Source of the DNA: Micromonospora polyrhachis
Lineage (GTDB): Bacteria > Actinomycetota > Actinomycetes > Mycobacteriales > Micromonosporaceae
Length of the DNA stretch: 64,000 nt
Assembly (NCBI RefSeq): GCF_014203835.1
Contig: NZ_JACHJW010000001.1
Span: 2,926,501-2,990,500, forward strand
Direction: 5' to 3'
Both the position numbers and the translations under genes were made by a program. This document shows, piece by piece, positions 60,711-64,000 of the stretch (its first letter is position 1; each line of letters begins with the position of its first letter). The notes under the pieces are model-generated. The model worked only from the letters and a program-made list of their open reading frames with translations, was not told the origin of the DNA and made no database searches.

Positions 60711-62828
60711 ATGTCCTGGATCAGACGAACGACACGACGTGTCGCCCTCGCCGCTGGGGTAGCCGCGGCACTGCTGGGCCTGTCTGTCCCATCGGCATCC
60801 GGGAAAGCCGGCGGAGAGTACGTCAAGTACTACGCCGTGACCTCGAGCGACCGGAATCTCACCGGGATCGCGGATCGTTTGCTCGGCGACGGTTCCCGGT
60901 CCGGAGAACTGTTCAACCTCAACGCCGGCCGTAGACAACCGGACGGCATGGCGCTGACAAACCCGGCACGACTGAACGCCGGCTGGCTGCTGGTGCTGCC
61001 GTGGGACGCCGTCGGTGCCGGCGTCCAGTACGGTCTCCTGCCCGACCAGCCCCCGGTGACCGCGAAGCCCAGCACGACGCCAAAGGCCAGCACGTCACCG
61101 AAGACCGGTACGACCAAGCCCGACCCATCCCAGTCCAGCACCCCGCCAAAGACCGACAACCCGGCCAAGGCGGGAGGGTGCACTACCGCTGCGGCGTCTA
61201 CTTCCGGTTCGAACTGGGCCAGCCTGCGGCTCGCCGCTGAACAGGCGTGGCCGCAGAGCCGGGGAGCGGGCCAGCTCATCGCGGTGATCGATTCCGGCGT
61301 CGACGGTGCCCTACCGCAACTGACCGGCCGCGTCGAGGGGGGAATGGACATCCTCACCGGCAGTGGCCGCGGTGACACCGACTGCCTCGGCTCTGGCACC
61401 GCCATGGCCGGCCTGATCGTCGCACAGCCGACCAAGGGCGGCGCGGTGGCGGGCATCGCTCCCGACTCCATCGTGCTGCCCTTGCGCGTCGTCGACAAGG
61501 ACGCCCAGGCTCGGCCCGCCGATGGCGCTGCGGCCATCGAGGCGGCGGTGGCCGCCGGGGCAACCGTCATCGCGATCGGCCCGCACGTCGATCTCAACCA
61601 GGTGGAGGTGGCCAAGGCCGCCAACGCCGCGGTCGAGAAGGGCGTGGTGGTGGTGGTCGGAGCCGCGCTCAGCTCGGTCCCGGTCAACCCGGCCGCCCGG
61701 CTCGGCGAGGGCGTGCTGCGTGTCGGCGGAATCGGGATAGATGGCCAGGTGGCCGACAACTACCGACGGGGTGGCATTGATGTGGTGGCCCCCGGGGTCA
61801 ACGTCAGCAGCATCGGTATCACCGGTACCGGGCCGATAGCCGGCAGCGGCACGCACTACGCCGTCGCCTTCGTCGCGGGCGAGGTGGCCCTGGTCCGGAC
61901 GGCCTACCCGGGGCTCACCCCGCAACAGGTAGCGCACCGGGTGCGGAAGACCGCCAAAAGCCTGGGCAACGGCGTCGTCCCCGACGACCAGTACGGCTGG
62001 GGCCTCATCGACCCGGCCGCGTCGGTTTCCACGGTGCTGCCCGAGGAAACCCACACCGAACCGGCGGGCGGGGACGCGAGCGCAGCCGGTCCGACCACAC
62101 CGAGCGGCCAGACCACGCTACTGGTGATCGTCACGCTGGTCGCCCTCGCGGCCGTGGTCCTGCTGCTCTTCCGGATCCGGCGGCTGGTGGGGGCCAACAA
62201 GCCCGATGATCCGGCCGGCGGGATCCCACGGCGCACGACCGAGCCAGTCATCGACCGATCCGACGACGTGCCGCCGGCCGGCCCGCCAGCCCCGCCAGGC
62301 CGGCCCATTCCGGCCGTCAAAACCGAACAGGCCGTCAAGACCGACCAAGCCAACCAGACCGACCAAGCCAACCAGACCGACCAGGCCGTCAAGACCAACC
62401 AGGCCAACCAAGCCAACCAGACCGACCAGGCCAACCAAGCCAACCAGACCGACCAGACCGGTCGGCCGACAGTCAGCCTGGCGGCCAGGCCCAGCGGCGG
62501 CTTGTCCCGGCCGTCCACGGACGCCCGTGCCTCCGTGGACGAGCCGACCGGGCGAGCCCGAGCGAAGGACACCGAGGCCATGATGGCCGGCCAGCCCGCC
62601 GGGGCCGATACCGCAACCGGCACCCCCGCCACCGCTGCGGCGGCAACCCCCGCCACCACCACCGCTGCCGCAGGCAAGTCGACCAGCGCAGCCCCCGCCA
62701 CCGCTGCGGCGGCAGCCCCCGCCCCCGCTGCCGCAGACAAGTCGACCAGCGCGGACAAGGCGACGATCGCTGACAAGGCGACCGCTGGCGCCAAGTCGTC
62801 CGCCCCGGCCCGGTCCACCGATGAGTGA
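60711..62828 (+). CDS. Catalytically degenerate mycosin-like subtilase with LysM-like domain (copy 2)
   Basis: The ATG with AAGGTGAGAG upstream gives 705 residues. The order is signal peptide (1-30), LysM-like module (about 36-111; YVKYYAVT, FNLNAGRRQPDG, WLLVLPWDAVG), a Lys/Pro/Thr linker, an S8 domain (about 160-445), a membrane helix (468-488), and a cytoplasmic tail of 215 residues. The tail is rich in repeated NQTDQA and in Ala/Thr. Mycosin-type features are RGAGQLIAVIDSGVDG with Asp194 kept and Cys157/Cys225. The His position is Ser228 (DCLGSGTAMAG), the Ser position is His382 (GSGTHYAVA), and the oxyanion Asn is replaced (VVGAAL). It is a paralog of copy 1 and also expected to lack protease activity. 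It overlaps the golvesin-like gene by eight bases. Confidence 0.85.
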   Translation: MSWIRRTTRRVALAAGVAAALLGLSVPSASGKAGGEYVKYYAVTSSDRNLTGIADRLLGDGSRSGELFNLNAGRRQPDGMALTNPARLNAGWLLVLPWDAVGAGVQYGLLPDQPPVTAKPSTTPKASTSPKTGTTKPDPSQSSTPPKTDNPAKAGGCTTAAASTSGSNWASLRLAAEQAWPQSRGAGQLIAVIDSGVDGALPQLTGRVEGGMDILTGSGRGDTDCLGSGTAMAGLIVAQPTKGGAVAGIAPDSIVLPLRVVDKDAQARPADGAAAIEAAVAAGATVIAIGPHVDLNQVEVAKAANAAVEKGVVVVVGAALSSVPVNPAARLGEGVLRVGGIGIDGQVADNYRRGGIDVVAPGVNVSSIGITGTGPIAGSGTHYAVAFVAGEVALVRTAYPGLTPQQVAHRVRKTAKSLGNGVVPDDQYGWGLIDPAASVSTVLPEETHTEPAGGDASAAGPTTPSGQTTLLVIVTLVALAAVVLLLFRIRRLVGANKPDDPAGGIPRRTTEPVIDRSDDVPPAGPPAPPGRPIPAVKTEQAVKTDQANQTDQANQTDQAVKTNQANQANQTDQANQANQTDQTGRPTVSLAARPSGGLSRPSTDARASVDEPTGRARAKDTEAMMAGQPAGADTATGTPATAAAATPATTTAAAGKSTSAAPATAAAAAPAPAAADKSTSADKATIADKATAGAKSSAPARSTDE
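62325..62460 (+). repeat. Degenerate repeats encoding NQTDQA in the mycosin-like tail
   Basis: Units of 9 and 18 bases based on AACCAGACCGACCAAGCC repeat about eight times. The encoded tract is Gln/Asn/Thr-rich, cytoplasmic and probably disordered. Unit length preserves frame. Confidence 0.85.
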
Positions 62829-63615
62829 CCGGAGCCGGGGCAGCGGCACCTCGGTCGTCATGCCCACGCCCGACGAGGCCAGTGCCCCAGCGGCGATCGC
62901 GCAGCGCAGTGAGTTCGTCCGCGCCTTCGTGGAGCACGCTGGCGACCCACCAGCCAGCGAGCGGCTCACCGTACGGTGGCCCACCCTCATCACCGTCAGC
63001 GCCCTGGTCTGCCTGGGCACCCTCGTGGTCGGCGTGTTCTGGGGCCTGCTCCGGCCCATGCCGGACGCGGAGAAGGAGGCTGCCCGGCGGGCGGCCTCCG
63101 GCCCGAACGGAGCACCGTCGGCCGGTGCGCCCACCACCTGGACCGCCGTGGCCGGGTGGGACTGTGCTGCGGCAACCGACCGCGGCTTCGACGCCCAGGG
63201 TCGGTCGGCGGGCTGGCAGACGATGCCGTCCGGCGGGTGGGCCGGCGACGGATGTCACGGCACCTTCGCGATCCTGCCGATCCCGGACAAGAAAGAGAAC
63301 GGGACGCCACAGTCGGCGAACTGGTGGTTCACCCCACCCTCGGGTATGAACAGCTGCCGGGTCTCCATCCACGTACCGGGAGCCGGCTACCCCTCCGCGA
63401 AGACGGTGCGCTACTCGATGCGGGCCGGCGGCAACGGCACACCGTACGCGGTCTTCACCGTCAACCAGGCCGAAAACCTCGGCAAGTGGGTCGACGTCGG
63501 CTCGTACCCGGTCCACCAGAACCAGATTGCGATATCCCTCGATCCAACGGACGCCAGCGGAGCGCGTGCCAGTCGCGTCGTCCTCGGCCAGATAAGAGTG
63601 CACTGTGGTCACTGA
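62821..63615 (+). CDS. Membrane-anchored protein with golvesin/Xly-type C-terminal domain
   Basis: The ATG lies inside the last codons of the mycosin-like gene (eight-base overlap). The 264-residue product has a cytoplasmic head (1-50), one membrane helix (about 53-73, TVSALVCLGTLVVGVFWGLL), and an outer domain with four cysteines (GWDCAAA, DGCHG, SCRVS, VHCGH). Residues about 175-262 resemble golvesin/Xly beta-sandwich domains (CRVSIHVPGAGYPSAKTVRY, FTVNQAENLGKWVDVGSYPV). Such domains bind polysaccharide or assemble on surfaces. Tight coupling to the mycosin-like gene suggests a complex at the outer membrane face; that is inference. Confidence 0.75.
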   Translation: MSDRSRGSGTSVVMPTPDEASAPAAIAQRSEFVRAFVEHAGDPPASERLTVRWPTLITVSALVCLGTLVVGVFWGLLRPMPDAEKEAARRAASGPNGAPSAGAPTTWTAVAGWDCAAATDRGFDAQGRSAGWQTMPSGGWAGDGCHGTFAILPIPDKKENGTPQSANWWFTPPSGMNSCRVSIHVPGAGYPSAKTVRYSMRAGGNGTPYAVFTVNQAENLGKWVDVGSYPVHQNQIAISLDPTDASGARASRVVLGQIRVHCGH

Positions 63616-64000
63616 CAGTAGCGTGGCGCCGTCAGGCGGCGGCCGGACCGCGCCCTCGACGAGTGCCCGGGTCGAACGGGTCTCGACGCGGGCGTGGAGC
63701 CGGCACAAGACCATCGGGTCGGCGGTCCGCGCGGCCCGGGAGGGCAGCGTCATCTCCGTCGCCGCGGGCGTATACCGGGAACGGCTGGTGCTCGACCGCG
63801 CGGTCACCATCGTGGCCGAGGAAGACACCGGCAGTGTCGAACTCGTCTGCGCGGAAGGCCCCGCCCTGGCCGTACGCTTCGGCGGGGTCACGGTCCGAGG
63901 CCTGATCATTCGCGGGCCCCGACGCGGGCCTGCGGTCAGCGTCACCGCGGGCAGTCTCGCCCTGGAGTCTGCGCTGATCACGGCTGGCAGCGTCGAGGTC
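63605..64000 (+). CDS. N-terminal part of a beta-helix (pectin-lyase-like) protein, cut by window edge
   Basis: A GTG start 11 bases before the end of the preceding gene opens a frame that continues past the right edge (132 codons seen). After a Ser/Gly-rich head, residues 28-132 show right-handed beta-helix turns: HKTIGSAVRAAREGSVISVA, GVYRERLVLDRAVTIVAEED, VRFGGVTVRGLIIRGPRRGP. In other actinomycetes similar N-termini are joined to CbbX/SpoVK-like AAA ATPases near type VII secretion genes; I recall this from family knowledge and cannot verify it here. No signal peptide is visible, so the helix is probably cytoplasmic. Confidence 0.8.
   Translation, partial: MVTDSSVAPSGGGRTAPSTSARVERVSTRAWSRHKTIGSAVRAAREGSVISVAAGVYRERLVLDRAVTIVAEEDTGSVELVCAEGPALAVRFGGVTVRGLIIRGPRRGPAVSVTAGSLALESALITAGSVEV

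Noticed and set aside
50055-64000. Complete type VII (ESX) secretion locus
   Set aside because: No EccB, EccC, EccD, EccE or WXG100 gene is present in the window; only mycosin-like folds suggest the link.

Overview
The window reads as chromosomal DNA of a high-GC actinomycete, most likely a member of the Micromonosporaceae (Micromonospora/Salinispora type). The basis is the very strong G/C bias at third codon positions, frequent GTG starts, many ATGA/GTGA stop-start overlaps, Tat and lipobox signals, a SARP/BTAD-AAA regulator, and LysM-like and mycosin-like secreted proteins. No rRNA, tRNA, CRISPR array, insertion sequence or replication origin was seen. The species call is inference from style, not from a marker gene.

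Layout. 1-822: start of a membrane gene (cut by the left edge) behind a proline-rich membrane-anchored protein. 1327-5037: an operon for the E1alpha, E1beta and E2 subunits of a 2-oxo acid dehydrogenase, closed by a strong hairpin. 5281-11474: a 45-residue basic protein, a long proline-rich repeat protein with an LppU-like tail, an unknown protein, a peptidase-S51-like protein fused to a CysRS-like C-terminus, and a small membrane protein. 11686-15390: a heme-oxygenase-like diiron protein, a family 2 glycosyltransferase, a CDGSH iron-sulfur protein and an FUSC-type membrane protein. 15400-23796: CtaG, then a tightly overlapped operon on the minus strand reading Tat-exported subunit-3-like protein, GMC flavoprotein, cupredoxin, caa3-type subunit II with fused cytochrome c, subunit I+III fusion, small membrane protein, cytochrome c. 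23925-25767: LtrA and a NadM-like nucleotidyltransferase. 25781-28552: three exported or anchored proteins including a zinc-metalloprotease-like lipoprotein. 28827-30822: a convergent two-component pair. 30957-39604: secreted phospholipase D-like enzyme, LysM-TM protein, transglycosylase/ricin-lectin protein, SARP-AAA regulator, haloacetate-dehalogenase-like hydrolase. 39621-49884: an apparent sialic acid / N-acetylmannosamine uptake and catabolism operon (Opp-type ABC transporter, NanA-like lyase, NanK, NanE, acetyl esterase) with a divergent GntR/FadR regulator.

50055-64000 is the most unusual part. An ECF sigma factor lies between two paralogous zinc-finger anti-sigma proteins. Beside them are two proteins with the fold signature of type VII secretion mycosins (subtilases) that have lost the catalytic His, Ser and oxyanion Asn but keep the Asp. 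Both carry an N-terminal LysM-like module with a KYYxV motif. The same module heads two further membrane proteins in the window (near 33600 and 54280). Around them sit a protein with a triplicated module, a golvesin-like protein, and the N-terminus of a beta-helix protein running off the right edge. I infer a signal-regulated cell-envelope system related to type VII secretion in which the mycosins act as scaffolds or sensors rather than proteases. No EccC-type ATPase or WXG100 gene is inside the window, so the secretion link is by family resemblance only.

How genes work together: the oxidase operon would pass electrons from a periplasmic flavoprotein through copper and haem c carriers to a caa3 oxidase. 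The nan-type operon couples import, lysis, phosphorylation and epimerisation under one local repressor. The sigma/anti-sigma set probably controls the envelope genes that flank it.
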